NCBI GenBank assembly: GCA_030524425.1
Contig: JAUNGN010000002.1
Location: forward strand, 1 to 64,000
Length of the DNA: 64,000 nucleotides
Source: Clostridia bacterium
GTDB taxonomy: Bacteria > Bacillota > Clostridia > Lachnospirales > CAG-274
Direction of reading: 5' to 3'
Below, one piece after another: positions 49,917 to 58,760 of the stretch; positions within the stretch are counted from its first letter, which is position 1; each line of letters opens with the position of its first letter. The notes under the pieces are model-generated. The model worked only from the letters and a program-made list of their open reading frames with translations, was not told the DNA's origin and searched no databases. The position numbers were made by a program, and so were the translations under genes.

Positions 49917-50462
49917 ATGCGTTATTCATTTATTGGTAAGAATTTTGAAGTAACTGACAATTTCAGTAATAAGATTACTGCAAAGCTTAACAGAATAGCC
50001 AAACTCTTTCCTCAAGAGTCAGAGGCTAATGTAGTTTTGACAGAAACTAAGCTTGATAAAAAAATTGATGTTACAGTAAGCCTTCCTAATAAGAGAATTA
50101 TTAAGGCTGAAGTAACAGAGGATGATTTTATGGCGGCTGTTGATGAGGCTGTGGATATTCTTGAAAGACAAATGGTGAAATATAAAAATAAGCTCCATGA
50201 CAGAGCAAAGAAAAGTCCTGCTTTTGCTGATGAGCTGAATGCCATTGCTCTTGATGAGGATGAATACACAGAGGATGATTCAATAAATATTGTTAAGTCC
50301 AAGAGATTTTTTGTTAAGCCTATGGATGCTGAAGAGGCTTGTATGGAAATGGAAATGATGGGACATAATTTCTTTGTTTTCAGAAATGCTGAAACTGATG
50401 AAATTAATGTGGTTTATAAGCGTAAGGACGGCGCTTATGGTCTTATTGAGCCTGAAATTTAA
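49917..50462 (+). CDS. hpf: Ribosome hibernation promoting factor, long form
   Basis: The 181-residue protein joins the sigma-54-modulation/HPF N-domain (residues about 1-100, MRYSFIGKNFEVTDNFSNKI) to a C-terminal dimerisation domain (VKSKRFFVKPMDAEEACMEM near 122, then NFFVFRNAETDEINVVY). Long HPF pairs ribosomes into inactive 100S dimers in stationary phase. AAAGGAGTTGG precedes the ATG. It lies right after the DnaA-box cluster. Confidence 0.94.
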   Translation: MRYSFIGKNFEVTDNFSNKITAKLNRIAKLFPQESEANVVLTETKLDKKIDVTVSLPNKRIIKAEVTEDDFMAAVDEAVDILERQMVKYKNKLHDRAKKSPAFADELNAIALDEDEYTEDDSINIVKSKRFFVKPMDAEEACMEMEMMGHNFFVFRNAETDEINVVYKRKDGAYGLIEPEI

Positions 50463-50495
50463 GTTTAAAATCTTTTCAATGTTTTTTCTTATATT

Positions 50496-50525
50496 AAGGG
50501 AACGGGAAACCGCTCCCTTTTTTAT
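50496..50525 (+). terminator. Terminator of hpf
   Basis: The stem AAGGGAACGG/CCGCTCCCTT (one mismatch) with loop GAAA is followed by T-rich DNA. Confidence 0.8.
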
Positions 50526-50534
50526 TTGTAACTC

Positions 50535-50565
50535 AACAGCATAGGGGACTGTCCCCTATGCTGTT
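50535..50565. repeat. REP-like palindrome, copy 1
   Basis: Perfect 14-bp arms AACAGCATAGGGGA/TCCCCTATGCTGTT around the loop CTG. It is identical in its arms to copies flanking the RAYT gene about 5 kb away. Confidence 0.95.
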
Positions 50566-50728
50566 GTTTATTGTAATATAAAAAAATATTTATATTGTAT
50601 ATTTTTGAAAAAAGCTGTGTCCGTGCACTATGGCTTAAAATCTTATTTTTTTATTTGTAATATTTTGCACAAAAAATAAAAAAAATTTTGTATAACCTGA
50701 TAAAATTTTCAATTAAAGGGTTAAACTG

Positions 50729-50757
50729 TTGATTATAAATTTGAAATGGGATATAAT
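50729..50757 (+). promoter_or_regulatory. Promoter of the pectinesterase gene
   Basis: TTGATT (50729-50734) and TATAAT (50752-50757) at 17-base spacing, about 54 bases ahead of the start codon. Confidence 0.75.
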
Positions 50758-50810
50758 GAAATAAATGTGAATAAGCTGATTTTCACGTAATAAATATAAG
50801 GAGGAATTAT

Positions 50811-53800
50811 ATGAAAATAAGTTCAAAAAAGACCTTAAGCCGGGTATTATCATTTGTTATGCTGGTATCGGCAATGTGTACAAACTTAATAGCGGCTAAT
50901 GCAGGGTCAGGTTCAATAGACTCGGAAGGTGTTGCTTCAGGGGGAGGAGCAGATATTGTTGAAACAGGAAGCAGTATCGGCGGAAATGTTATAAGTGTCT
51001 GGGATTTCGGCGGTGTAGAAGAAAGTGATACATCTCTTTACACTAATTATATTACAAAGGATTTCCTAGATAATTTTGAAGCTGTAGGATTGGGTACAGG
51101 TAAATTTAATGCAGGTACTTTTGATTTAGGGGGAGGATTATCTCTTTCAACCATTAAAGATGACCGTTTGTATTATGACGGTGTAAGAAACTATGGAGAT
51201 AATGCAAAGGCTTCAGCCGTATATTCAGATGGATATGCCGCAAACGGTATGTGGTATTCAAACGGCACAGGCGGTGAAAACAGAAGATTTTTCCTTATTG
51301 ACAATGTAACTGCAGGTACTGAAATAAAGGTTTATACCGGCTGTTCAAATTCAAGCGATGATATGGTTAATTTGACATATATGGGCACAGAGGGTACTCA
51401 GACTGAGGAAATTATCTTGCCTAAGGGAGTACAGGATATAGTTAAATTTATTGCAAAGTATAACGGCTCATATAAGGTATGGTTTAATGCAGCAGGCGGT
51501 AAGCCTGTGGTTAACAGGATTGTTAAGACTCCGTCTGTTCCTGTTACTGCAGAAGTTAATACTAATTCACTTCCTGTAGAGGGCTTTGGAGTAAGCTTTA
51601 AAAATGACTCTTCGGGAGATGTTATTAAGGCAGAGGTTACAGGCAATTCTGCCGCAGCCCTTTTAACTCCCGGCTATACTTATACAGCGTCATTAACGGG
51701 AGCAACGGGCTATGGCTTTACTAATGAAAGCAGGAAGGTTGAAATTACAAATGATGACTTAAAGGCAGGAAGCAAGTCTGTAAATATGGATGTTGAAATT
51801 AAGGAAACTTATAAATTAAGCGGCAGCGTTACAGGTTTTAACGAAGCTTATGACTTATCAAAGCTTGTTATAAAATTAATTCCTGATGCCGATTCCATGG
51901 CGGATACAGTTACAGCGTCATTAAATGAGGATTTAAGTTTTGAGGCTGTTCTTGAGCCTGATGTTAATTATAGTGTAAGCCTTGAAGGTGTTAATGATTA
52001 TGAAGTTGTTAAAGGCGGTTCAGTTAACAGCTCTGTTCCTGTTACTCAGAATATAGAGGTTGCCTTAAAGGAACTTTATAATGTTACGGGCAAACTTACA
52101 GGCGGTGCAGATGTTACTGAAATTGCTTTTGTAAATGTTGATGACAATTATTCTTATGCAGGTACTGTAAATTCAGACGGAACCTATACTGTTAAATTAA
52201 GAGCAGGCTCTTATGCAGTTCAGGCTGTTGCTGACGGATATAAGACATCAGGTCACATTGTAGTAAATAATAAGGATACGGTTAAGGATATTTTATTTGT
52301 TTCTCTTACTCCTGTTGTTCCGTCAGTTGATACTTCTGTAAGAGATATTTATGTGGGATGTGAGGGTCAGGTAAATAACTTTGAAACCATAGGTGAGGCT
52401 TTGGAGGCAGCTAAGGTTATGAATCCTCAGACTGAGGATGAAAGAGTGACTGTTCACATAGCTCCGGGTATTTACAGAGAACAGCTTATGGTTGAAACTC
52501 CTTATGTTACCTTTGTTCCAAGCGGTAATGGTGAGGTTAAGTTAACATGGTATTATGGTATAGGATACAGATACTATTCTGTTGACAGCACAGGATATTT
52601 TAATATAGAAAATGCTTTTGATAAATATTCTAAGGACACGGAGGCTGCCAAGTGGGGCGTTGGTACTTATGTTAAAAATACAGCCAAAGGCTTTAAGGCT
52701 GAAAACATTACATTTGAAGCTTCATTTAATAAATATATTACTGATGAAGAAATTACCGACGGTGTATCTGCAACAGGTGCCCTCCCTGAAAGAAACTATG
52801 CCTTGGATGTAACAAGTAAGGCTGCTACTGAAAGAAGTACGGCACTTATAGTTGAGGCTGATCAGTCAGAGTTTAAGAATTGTAAGATGATTGGTTCTCA
52901 GGATACTCTTTATATGGGTAATGATACTCATACATATTATAAGAATTGTATGATTGAGGGTAATACTGATTATATATTTGGATCAGGTAATGCTGTATTT
53001 GACGGCTGTGAATTACGTTTCTGCGGTTACAGCGACACAGGTACGGGCGGATATATTACGGCAGGCCGTTCAAATGACATTGATGGCTATATGGGTTATT
53101 TATTCAGAGCATGTACCGTAACAAACAAGGAGGGTATGGAGCATGCATCAGGTTACTTCGGCAGACCTTGGGATGCAGGTGCGGATATTACTTTCTTAAA
53201 TACTGCTTTAGAAAATGCTGATGCTATTACGGCTGAGGGCTGGACTTCAATGTCAGGTGTAGCTCCTGACGTCGCTAAATTTAAGGAATATGGTACTATG
53301 CTTGCTGACGGTACTCCTGTTGATACAACAGGCAGAGTAACAGGTGTTATGACAGATGACCAGGCTAAGGCTATAGATGCCAAGGCATATTTCGGCGGAT
53401 GGACTCCTTCATACTATACAGAGGATACATTGCCGGTTGAATTTACCGCAGACCCGTATTTCTCTACTGACGGTGATGTATTGCTGCCTGCTACGGGCAA
53501 TACGTTTACAGTTAAGTATTCCTTAGGTGTTAATGATGATAATGATGCATCAAAGATTACTTATGCTTTAGTTAAGGATGGAAATGAAACTGTTATTAAG
53601 TCAACTACTGCTGCTGCAAATAAGGGTGTTAAGATAACCAATGATATGATTGGCAGTTTTTTAAAGGTTACGGTTACTCCTTGTACAATTTTAGGTAATG
53701 TAGGTAATTCCAAGTCTGTAATCACAGAAAAGGAAATTACATTAGGTTCCGGCTCTGTTGATACAGAAAGACCAAACGGAAAGGCTGTTATATTCTTAGC

Positions 53801-55421
53801 AGGTGATTCTACTGTAAAGGATTATTCAGCAGGTGCTATCAATAATTCAGGTGCTAACAGAGCTGAAGGCTCCTGGGGTGAATTTCTCGGCAGATTTGTA
53901 AATGATAATTATGAAGTAATGGACTATGCCGAGGGAGGCAGAAGTTCAAGAACATTTATGGACGGCACTAAGGATGACGGAAGTGATAAGTACCTTGATA
54001 AGATTAAGGATCAGATGATGGCAGGTGACTACTTATTTATTCAGTTTGGTCACAATGACAGTTCTGAAAGCTATAAGGACAGATATGTTGCTGTAGGCAC
54101 TCCTGATGAAAATGGTGTTTATCCATATACTGCCCCTTCTTCTGACGGTGCAGGTGACGGTTCATTTAAGTGGTACTTACAGCAGTATGCAGACGCAGCT
54201 AAGGCAGCGGGAGCTACTCCCGTTATGGTTACTCCTGTTTCAAGAAGGTACTTTAATGCTGACGGTACAATCAGGTCACATCATGGTGATAATGATGAGT
54301 ATGTAACTGCTGTTAAGCAGGTTGCAGAGGAAAATGGTATACTTTGTTTTGACCTTTACAGCTGGACTAAGGAAATGTATGAAAATGCTTACAAGGCTGA
54401 CGGAGTTAACGGTGAATCAAGTCTTGCTTACAGATTATTTGCTGCAGGAGAAAAGACTCATCATTCTAAGTTAGGCGGTTTTGCTATTGCTGCAGATTTA
54501 GCTGAGATGATCAAGAACTCTGATTTAGGCTTTGCAAATGCTATTACGGCTCCTTCATCTATGTATATTACTGATAATGATAATGCTGTAGAATTCATTA
54601 TAGATAACAGCGGTGTATTTACAGGCTATGGCAGAAATGACAGCGGTGTATTTGATACAAATGTTTCTTGTGAATATTGGAACAGTTATATAAATGATGC
54701 TTTAAATAAGCTTAAGACTTCTCCTGAAATACCTACAGAAACATCTACAGAAGTAACAACAGCTCATGCAGAAACATCTACAGAGGTAACAACGGCCGCT
54801 GCAGAAACATCTACAGAAGCAATAACAGCTCCTGTAGAAACATCTACAGAAGCAACGACATCAGCCCCTGTAAAAACAAATTCTACAGGCAGCAGCGGTG
54901 CAGGTGCTTCAAGTCTTAAGGTAACAAATTATTTAAATACCGAAAATACTGAGCCTGAAACAGAAACAAGTGCTGATTCTGACTCAGTTAAAGATAATGA
55001 GATTCTTCCTTATGTTGAGGTATCTATCGGCAGTAAGGACATTGTTATAAATGGTCAGACTTATACTATGGACACAGCTCCGTATATTCAGGCGGAATCT
55101 AATTCAACATTAGTTCCGTTGAGATTTGTGGCTATTGCTATTAGCGGAGGTAATGTTGAAAAGGCTGACAGCAGTGATATGATATTGTGGAATGCTGATA
55201 CTAAGCAGGCTGTAATAAAGAAAAATAACATTACTGCTGTGTTTACCGCAAATAGCAATATTGTTACAATTAATGGTGCAGATGTTCCTATGGATAATAA
55301 TGTTAAGGCTGAAATCAGGGATAACAGAATGTTTGTACCGTTCAGAGCTGTTGGTGAGGCTTTAAAGGCTGATGTTTCATGGGATGGAACAACTAAAACA
55401 GCTTATTATAATAAGAAATAG
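50811..55421 (+). CDS. Secreted pectin methylesterase / rhamnogalacturonan acetylesterase fusion with stalk domain
   Basis: This 1536-residue exported enzyme has a signal peptide (about 1-30), an N-terminal beta module, and two carboxypeptidase-regulatory-like repeats (about 240-500). A pectinesterase beta-helix spans about 508-875, with catalytic-type GNTDYIFGSGNAVF near 716 and GRPWDAG near 785. An SGNH esterase of the rhamnogalacturonan-acetylesterase kind starts AVIFLAGDSTVKDYS near 991, with FGHNDS near 1079 and HHSKLGG near 1216. A Thr/Glu linker with ETSTE repeats (about 1305-1355) leads to a C-terminal stalk domain (about 1402-1535). It would remove methyl and acetyl groups from pectin at the cell surface. 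Confidence 0.88.
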   Translation: MKISSKKTLSRVLSFVMLVSAMCTNLIAANAGSGSIDSEGVASGGGADIVETGSSIGGNVISVWDFGGVEESDTSLYTNYITKDFLDNFEAVGLGTGKFNAGTFDLGGGLSLSTIKDDRLYYDGVRNYGDNAKASAVYSDGYAANGMWYSNGTGGENRRFFLIDNVTAGTEIKVYTGCSNSSDDMVNLTYMGTEGTQTEEIILPKGVQDIVKFIAKYNGSYKVWFNAAGGKPVVNRIVKTPSVPVTAEVNTNSLPVEGFGVSFKNDSSGDVIKAEVTGNSAAALLTPGYTYTASLTGATGYGFTNESRKVEITNDDLKAGSKSVNMDVEIKETYKLSGSVTGFNEAYDLSKLVIKLIPDADSMADTVTASLNEDLSFEAVLEPDVNYSVSLEGVNDYEVVKGGSVNSSVPVTQNIEVALKELYNVTGKLTGGADVTEIAFVNVDDNYSYAGTVNSDGTYTVKLRAGSYAVQAVADGYKTSGHIVVNNKDTVKDILFVSLTPVVPSVDTSVRDIYVGCEGQVNNFETIGEALEAAKVMNPQTEDERVTVHIAPGIYREQLMVETPYVTFVPSGNGEVKLTWYYGIGYRYYSVDSTGYFNIENAFDKYSKDTEAAKWGVGTYVKNTAKGFKAENITFEASFNKYITDEEITDGVSATGALPERNYALDVTSKAATERSTALIVEADQSEFKNCKMIGSQDTLYMGNDTHTYYKNCMIEGNTDYIFGSGNAVFDGCELRFCGYSDTGTGGYITAGRSNDIDGYMGYLFRACTVTNKEGMEHASGYFGRPWDAGADITFLNTALENADAITAEGWTSMSGVAPDVAKFKEYGTMLADGTPVDTTGRVTGVMTDDQAKAIDAKAYFGGWTPSYYTEDTLPVEFTADPYFSTDGDVLLPATGNTFTVKYSLGVNDDNDASKITYALVKDGNETVIKSTTAAANKGVKITNDMIGSFLKVTVTPCTILGNVGNSKSVITEKEITLGSGSVDTERPNGKAVIFLAGDSTVKDYSAGAINNSGANRAEGSWGEFLGRFVNDNYEVMDYAEGGRSSRTFMDGTKDDGSDKYLDKIKDQMMAGDYLFIQFGHNDSSESYKDRYVAVGTPDENGVYPYTAPSSDGAGDGSFKWYLQQYADAAKAAGATPVMVTPVSRRYFNADGTIRSHHGDNDEYVTAVKQVAEENGILCFDLYSWTKEMYENAYKADGVNGESSLAYRLFAAGEKTHHSKLGGFAIAADLAEMIKNSDLGFANAITAPSSMYITDNDNAVEFIIDNSGVFTGYGRNDSGVFDTNVSCEYWNSYINDALNKLKTSPEIPTETSTEVTTAHAETSTEVTTAAAETSTEAITAPVETSTEATTSAPVKTNSTGSSGAGASSLKVTNYLNTENTEPETETSADSDSVKDNEILPYVEVSIGSKDIVINGQTYTMDTAPYIQAESNSTLVPLRFVAIAISGGNVEKADSSDMILWNADTKQAVIKKNNITAVFTANSNIVTINGADVPMDNNVKAEIRDNRMFVPFRAVGEALKADVSWDGTTKTAYYNKK

Positions 55422-55450
55422 CCATAAAATAATTTTATAATGATAAAATA

Positions 55451-55477
55451 AAGGCTTCGGATTTTCCGGAGCCTTTA
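55451..55477 (+). terminator. Terminator of the esterase gene
   Basis: AAAGGCTTCGG/CCGGAGCCTTT with a G-T pair and a 5-base loop, ending in T-rich DNA. Confidence 0.75.
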
Positions 55478-55489
55478 TTCAGATTGCTC

Positions 55490-55520
55490 AACAACATAGG
55501 GGACAGTCCCCCATGCTGTT
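55490..55520. repeat. REP-like palindrome, copy 2 (degenerate)
   Basis: Arms AACAACATAGGGGA/TCCCCCATGCTGTT differ from the perfect form at two positions, one in each arm. Confidence 0.85.
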
Positions 55521-55526
55521 AAATTT

Positions 55527-55570
55527 CTTGGCGCCCCTATAGGGGAGCTGTCACGAAGTGACTGAGGGGT
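55527..55570 (+). repeat. Solo hairpin element of the gyrB-repeat family
   Basis: CTTGG is followed by a CCCCTATAGGGG dyad, AGCT, GTCAC/GTGAC with loop GAA, and TGAGGGG. The order is the same as the B block of the gyrB arrays (CTTGGCTCCC ... TGAGGG) but both stem sequences are changed in a paired manner. Confidence 0.7.
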
Positions 55571-55622
55571 AATAGCAAATGCCTGCATTTGTGTATTAAG
55601 CAAGATAAATTGTCCGTAAAAA

Positions 55623-55653
55623 AAACAGCATAGGGGACAGTCCCCTATGCTGT
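55623..55653. repeat. REP-like palindrome, copy 3
   Basis: Perfect arms AACAGCATAGGGGA/TCCCCTATGCTGTT, loop CAG. The TAG stop codon of the RAYT gene lies inside it. Confidence 0.95.
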
Positions 55654-56391
55654 TATTGCTTTCTCTAAAGTATACCTTTTAATTTTCGTAAGTTTTATTA
55701 TTTGATTTTTTGATACTCCCGACTTTAAACATTTTTTTATAACCTTACACTTCAAATTATCAGGTAATTTATTCAAATCAAATAAATTTGTGGAATTCAA
55801 ATTTTTAAGTATAATTTTAGCAGCCTCTTCATCTGTAACCCTTACAATTCTTTCGGATATATCTAAACATTTGTCCTCATTTACTTCGGAATTAAATTCA
55901 ATAAACTGTTTTTTGCTCATCATTCCCATTATTAAGTCTTTATCAACTAAATCGCTGTTATAAATATAATGTTTAAAACTGGACCACTTATAGTCATCCA
56001 CCTTCTCCGCCATATATGCCTTAACGGGATTCTGATGAATATATCTGATTGCAGTAAGTAAATACCGGTCATCCTCAACAGGCTCACTTAAAAATCTGTC
56101 CTGAAAAAGATGTCCTACTCTTCCATATTTGGTGTTAAACCATTGGGCATAATTTCCTCCTAAACGCCCCATAGCTTCACTTATGTTTTCAACCCTTATA
56201 AGCAGGTGAATATGATTTGTCATAAGACAGTAGGCGTATATTTTCATATCAAAGGATTTTTTACAATCTGAAAGAATCCACAAAAACTTTTTATAGTCAT
56301 AATCCTCAATAAAAATATTCTGCTGACCTACTCCCCGCCATATAACATGATAAATATTTGTGCTGCTTTTAATCCTATTGTGTCTAGCCAT
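55645..56391 (-). CDS. REP-associated tyrosine transposase-like protein (Y1_Tnp/RAYT)
   Basis: The 248-residue protein has the Y1 transposase fold. HUH histidines lie in AYCLMTNHIHLLIRVEN near residue 58, and the catalytic tyrosine is probably in TAIRYIHQNPVKAYM near 115, preceded by GHLFQDRFLSEPVEDDRY. A C-terminal helix-turn-helix (KSGVSKNQIIKLTKIKRYTL) may recognise the palindrome. The start at 56391 follows AAGGTGG; a longer frame runs into the palindrome and is rejected. The stop codon lies inside a flanking palindrome. RAYTs move or maintain REP sequences; activity here is inferred. Confidence 0.9.
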   Translation of the reverse strand: MARHNRIKSSTNIYHVIWRGVGQQNIFIEDYDYKKFLWILSDCKKSFDMKIYAYCLMTNHIHLLIRVENISEAMGRLGGNYAQWFNTKYGRVGHLFQDRFLSEPVEDDRYLLTAIRYIHQNPVKAYMAEKVDDYKWSSFKHYIYNSDLVDKDLIMGMMSKKQFIEFNSEVNEDKCLDISERIVRVTDEEAAKIILKNLNSTNLFDLNKLPDNLKCKVIKKCLKSGVSKNQIIKLTKIKRYTLEKAITA

Positions 56392-56408
56392 ATTATAACC
56401 ACCTTTTC

Positions 56409-56431
56409 GACATAGGGGACAGTCCCCATTG
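56409..56431. repeat. REP-like palindrome, copy 4 (degenerate)
   Basis: A CATAGGGGACAGTCCCCATT core with incomplete outer arms lies just upstream of the RAYT start. Confidence 0.75.
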
Positions 56432-56443
56432 TTGCTCAAAAAA

Positions 56444-56474
56444 AACAGCATAGGGGACTGTCCCCTATGCTGTT
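56444..56474. repeat. REP-like palindrome, copy 5, also terminator of serA
   Basis: Perfect arms with loop CTG. It directly follows the minus-strand serA gene and has T runs on the correct side, so it probably serves as that gene's terminator. Confidence 0.9.
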
Positions 56475-56477
56475 TTT

Positions 56478-57611
56478 TTATTTTATAACTCTTATACCAA
56501 GAACACCGTCAACGGCCTCAACCTTAGCCGTATCAGCACTCTTAACATCAGCTATTGTATAACCATAGTTACCTCTTGTCTTAGCATTAAACTGGCAGGC
56601 ACCGCTTATAGCATTCTTAACAGCGTCCATAGCATCAGCCTTTGAAAGAACACAAATTCTTTCACAGCCTGCAATCATAGGAGCAGAAACAGCAGGATAA
56701 TTAACAGAATTAATAATATTACCCTTTTCAAGGTATTCCATCATTTCCTCAGCAGCCATAGCAGCACAGTTATCCTCAGCTTCAGGAGTAGATGCACCCA
56801 AATGAGGAAGAGTAATAATGCCTTCAACTCCCACAGTTTTTTCATTAGGGAAGTCTGTTGCATAGTAGCTTACCTTACCGCTTTCAAGGCCTGCCTTAAC
56901 CGCATCGGCATCAACAAGCTCATTTCTTGCAAAGTTAAGGATTCTTACGCCGTCCTTACACTTAGCAAGGCTTTCAGCATTAATCATATTGGTAGTTTCA
57001 TTAGTTGCAGGAACATGAACTGTAATATAATCAGCTTCAGCATAAATATCATCAAGATTAGGAGTAAATTTAACACTGCTGTCAAGGGCAAGTGCATTCT
57101 TAATTGAGAAATAAGGGTCATAACCTATAACCTTCATGCCAAGAGCGGCAGCAGCGTTGGCAACAAGCACACCAATTGCGCCAAGACCAACTACACCTAA
57201 TGTCTTTCCCGTAATTTCAGGACCTGCAAAGTCAGCCTTGCCCTTTTCAACCTTAGCGGCAATGCCTTCTTCACCTGCAAGGCTCTGTGCCCACTTGTAA
57301 GCACCTGTAATATTTCTGCTTGTTAATAAAAGTCCTGTCAAAACAAGCTCCTTAACTGCATTGGCATTAGCTCCCGGAGTATTGAAAACAACAATACCCT
57401 TATCGGCACACTTGTCTAAAGGAATGTTGTTTACACCTGCACCGCATCTTGCAACAGCCTTTAAGCTGTCAGGAAGCTCCATATCGTGCATCTTAAAGCT
57501 TCTTAATAAAATAGCATCAGGATTAGCCATTTCATCGGATATATTGTAGTTATCGGTAAGCTTTGCAAGACCTGCTTTAGAAATCTTATTTAAAGTTAAT
57601 ACATTATACAT
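56478..57611 (-). CDS. serA: D-3-phosphoglycerate dehydrogenase
   Basis: The 377-residue enzyme starts serine synthesis by oxidising 3-phosphoglycerate. The NAD-binding Rossmann motif is GVVGLGAIGVLVANAAAALG near residue 140, catalytic-type arginine and glutamate lie in ILNFARNELVDADAV near 228 and LPHLGASTPEAEDN near 268. A short ACT-like tail (TIADVKSADTAKVEAVDGVL) ends the protein, more compact than long SerA forms. AAAGGTGATAATAAA precedes the ATG at 57611; an upstream in-frame ATG at 57629 overlaps that region. It follows serC. Confidence 0.9.
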   Translation of the reverse strand: MYNVLTLNKISKAGLAKLTDNYNISDEMANPDAILLRSFKMHDMELPDSLKAVARCGAGVNNIPLDKCADKGIVVFNTPGANANAVKELVLTGLLLTSRNITGAYKWAQSLAGEEGIAAKVEKGKADFAGPEITGKTLGVVGLGAIGVLVANAAAALGMKVIGYDPYFSIKNALALDSSVKFTPNLDDIYAEADYITVHVPATNETTNMINAESLAKCKDGVRILNFARNELVDADAVKAGLESGKVSYYATDFPNEKTVGVEGIITLPHLGASTPEAEDNCAAMAAEEMMEYLEKGNIINSVNYPAVSAPMIAGCERICVLSKADAMDAVKNAISGACQFNAKTRGNYGYTIADVKSADTAKVEAVDGVLGIRVIK

Positions 57612-57643
57612 TTTATTATCACCTTTCATTTTTTAATTTAAAC

Positions 57644-57668
57644 AAGGCCGGCTGTTAAAGCCGACCTT
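57644..57668 (-). other. Hairpin between serC and serA
   Basis: AAGGCCGGCT/AGCCGACCTT with one mismatch forms a stable stem 12 bases past serC. It lacks a strong T run and may trim or partly terminate the serC-serA transcript. Confidence 0.5.
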
Positions 57669-57680
57669 ATATTACACTAA

Positions 57681-58760
57681 TTACTTGTTTTCTGTTTCAA
57701 ACTTCTTCATAAACTCAACAAGAGACTTAACACCTTCAACAGGCATTGCATTGTAAATACTTGCTCTCATACCGCCTACAGTTCTGTGTCCCTTAAGATT
57801 TACAAAACCGTTTGCAGTGGCTTCCTTAATAAACTTAGCATTAAGGTCATCATCATCAGTTACAAAAGGAACATTCATTAAACTTCTGTCCTTAGGAACA
57901 ACAGTTCCTCTGAACATCATGGAGTTATCAAGGAAGTCATAAAGAATAGCAGCCTTTTCTTCATTAACTTTCTGCATTTCCTTAACACCGCCCATTTTCT
58001 TTAGCCACTTGAAAACAAGACCTGCTATATAAATAGCGTAGCAAGGAGGTGTGTTATAAAGAGAAGAAGCATCGGCATGTACCTTATAATCAAGCATTGT
58101 AGGACAGTCAGCCTTAGCCTTACCTATTAAGTCCTCTCTCACAGCCGCTACAGTAACACCTGCAGGACCGATATTCTTCTGAGCACCTGCAAAAACAAGA
58201 CCAAACTTTGTAATATCAATTTCCTCTGACATAATCATGCTTGAAAGGTCAGCTACAAGAGGAACATTGCCTGTGTCAGGTAACTCGGTATATCTTGTAC
58301 CATAAATTGTATTGTTATATGTAATATAGAAATAGTCAGCATCAGGATTAAACTTGGACTTATCCAAAGCAGGGATATAGTTAAACACCTTATCCTCTGA
58401 GGAAGCCACCACATTAACTGTACCGAATTTCTTAGCCTCCTGCATTGCCTTCTTAGACCACTGTCCTGTGTTTACCAAATCGCAGGTACCCTTAACCATA
58501 AGGTTTAAAGGAATCATGGCAAACTGAGTCGAGCCGCCGCCCTGTAAAAACATAACTTTGTAATTTTCAGGTATGTGCATAAGCTCTCTTAAATCTGCCT
58601 CAGCCTCTTTAATAATGTCATCAAACCACTTTGAACGGTGACTCATTTCCATAACAGACATACCTGAACCATTAAAGTTAAGCATATCCTTCTGAGCCTG
58701 TTCAAGTACTTCAATAGGAAGCATTGACGGACCTGCTGAGAAATTGTAAACTCTTTCCAT
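57681..58760 (-). CDS. serC: Phosphoserine aminotransferase
   Basis: The 359-residue PLP enzyme makes phosphoserine. It begins MERVYNFSAGPSMLPIEVLE; the substrate segment MSHRSKWFDDII is near residue 41, and the PLP lysine is in FAGAQKNIGPAGVTV near 193. GGAGG is spaced 9 bases from the ATG at 58760, while an ATG three codons upstream abuts it, so 58760 is chosen. With serA it gives two of the three serine-synthesis steps; a serB-type phosphatase is not next to them. Confidence 0.94.
   Translation of the reverse strand: MERVYNFSAGPSMLPIEVLEQAQKDMLNFNGSGMSVMEMSHRSKWFDDIIKEAEADLRELMHIPENYKVMFLQGGGSTQFAMIPLNLMVKGTCDLVNTGQWSKKAMQEAKKFGTVNVVASSEDKVFNYIPALDKSKFNPDADYFYITYNNTIYGTRYTELPDTGNVPLVADLSSMIMSEEIDITKFGLVFAGAQKNIGPAGVTVAAVREDLIGKAKADCPTMLDYKVHADASSLYNTPPCYAIYIAGLVFKWLKKMGGVKEMQKVNEEKAAILYDFLDNSMMFRGTVVPKDRSLMNVPFVTDDDDLNAKFIKEATANGFVNLKGHRTVGGMRASIYNAMPVEGVKSLVEFMKKFETENK

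Larger units (their letters stand above)
50463..50810. other. Spacer with terminator, REP-like palindrome and promoter
   Basis: This stretch holds the hpf terminator (50496-50525), one copy of the RAYT-type palindrome (50535-50565) and the promoter of the large esterase gene (50729-50757), separated by AT-rich filler. Confidence 0.7.
55490..56474 (-). mobile_element. RAYT gene with flanking REP-like palindrome pairs
   Basis: The tyrosine-transposase gene is flanked on each side by one perfect and one degenerate copy of the AACAGCATAGGGGA palindrome: 55490-55520 and 55623-55653 on one side, 56409-56431 and 56444-56474 on the other. A further perfect copy at 50535-50565 lies outside. This is the layout of REP-associated tyrosine transposases and their REP pairs. 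Confidence 0.8.
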
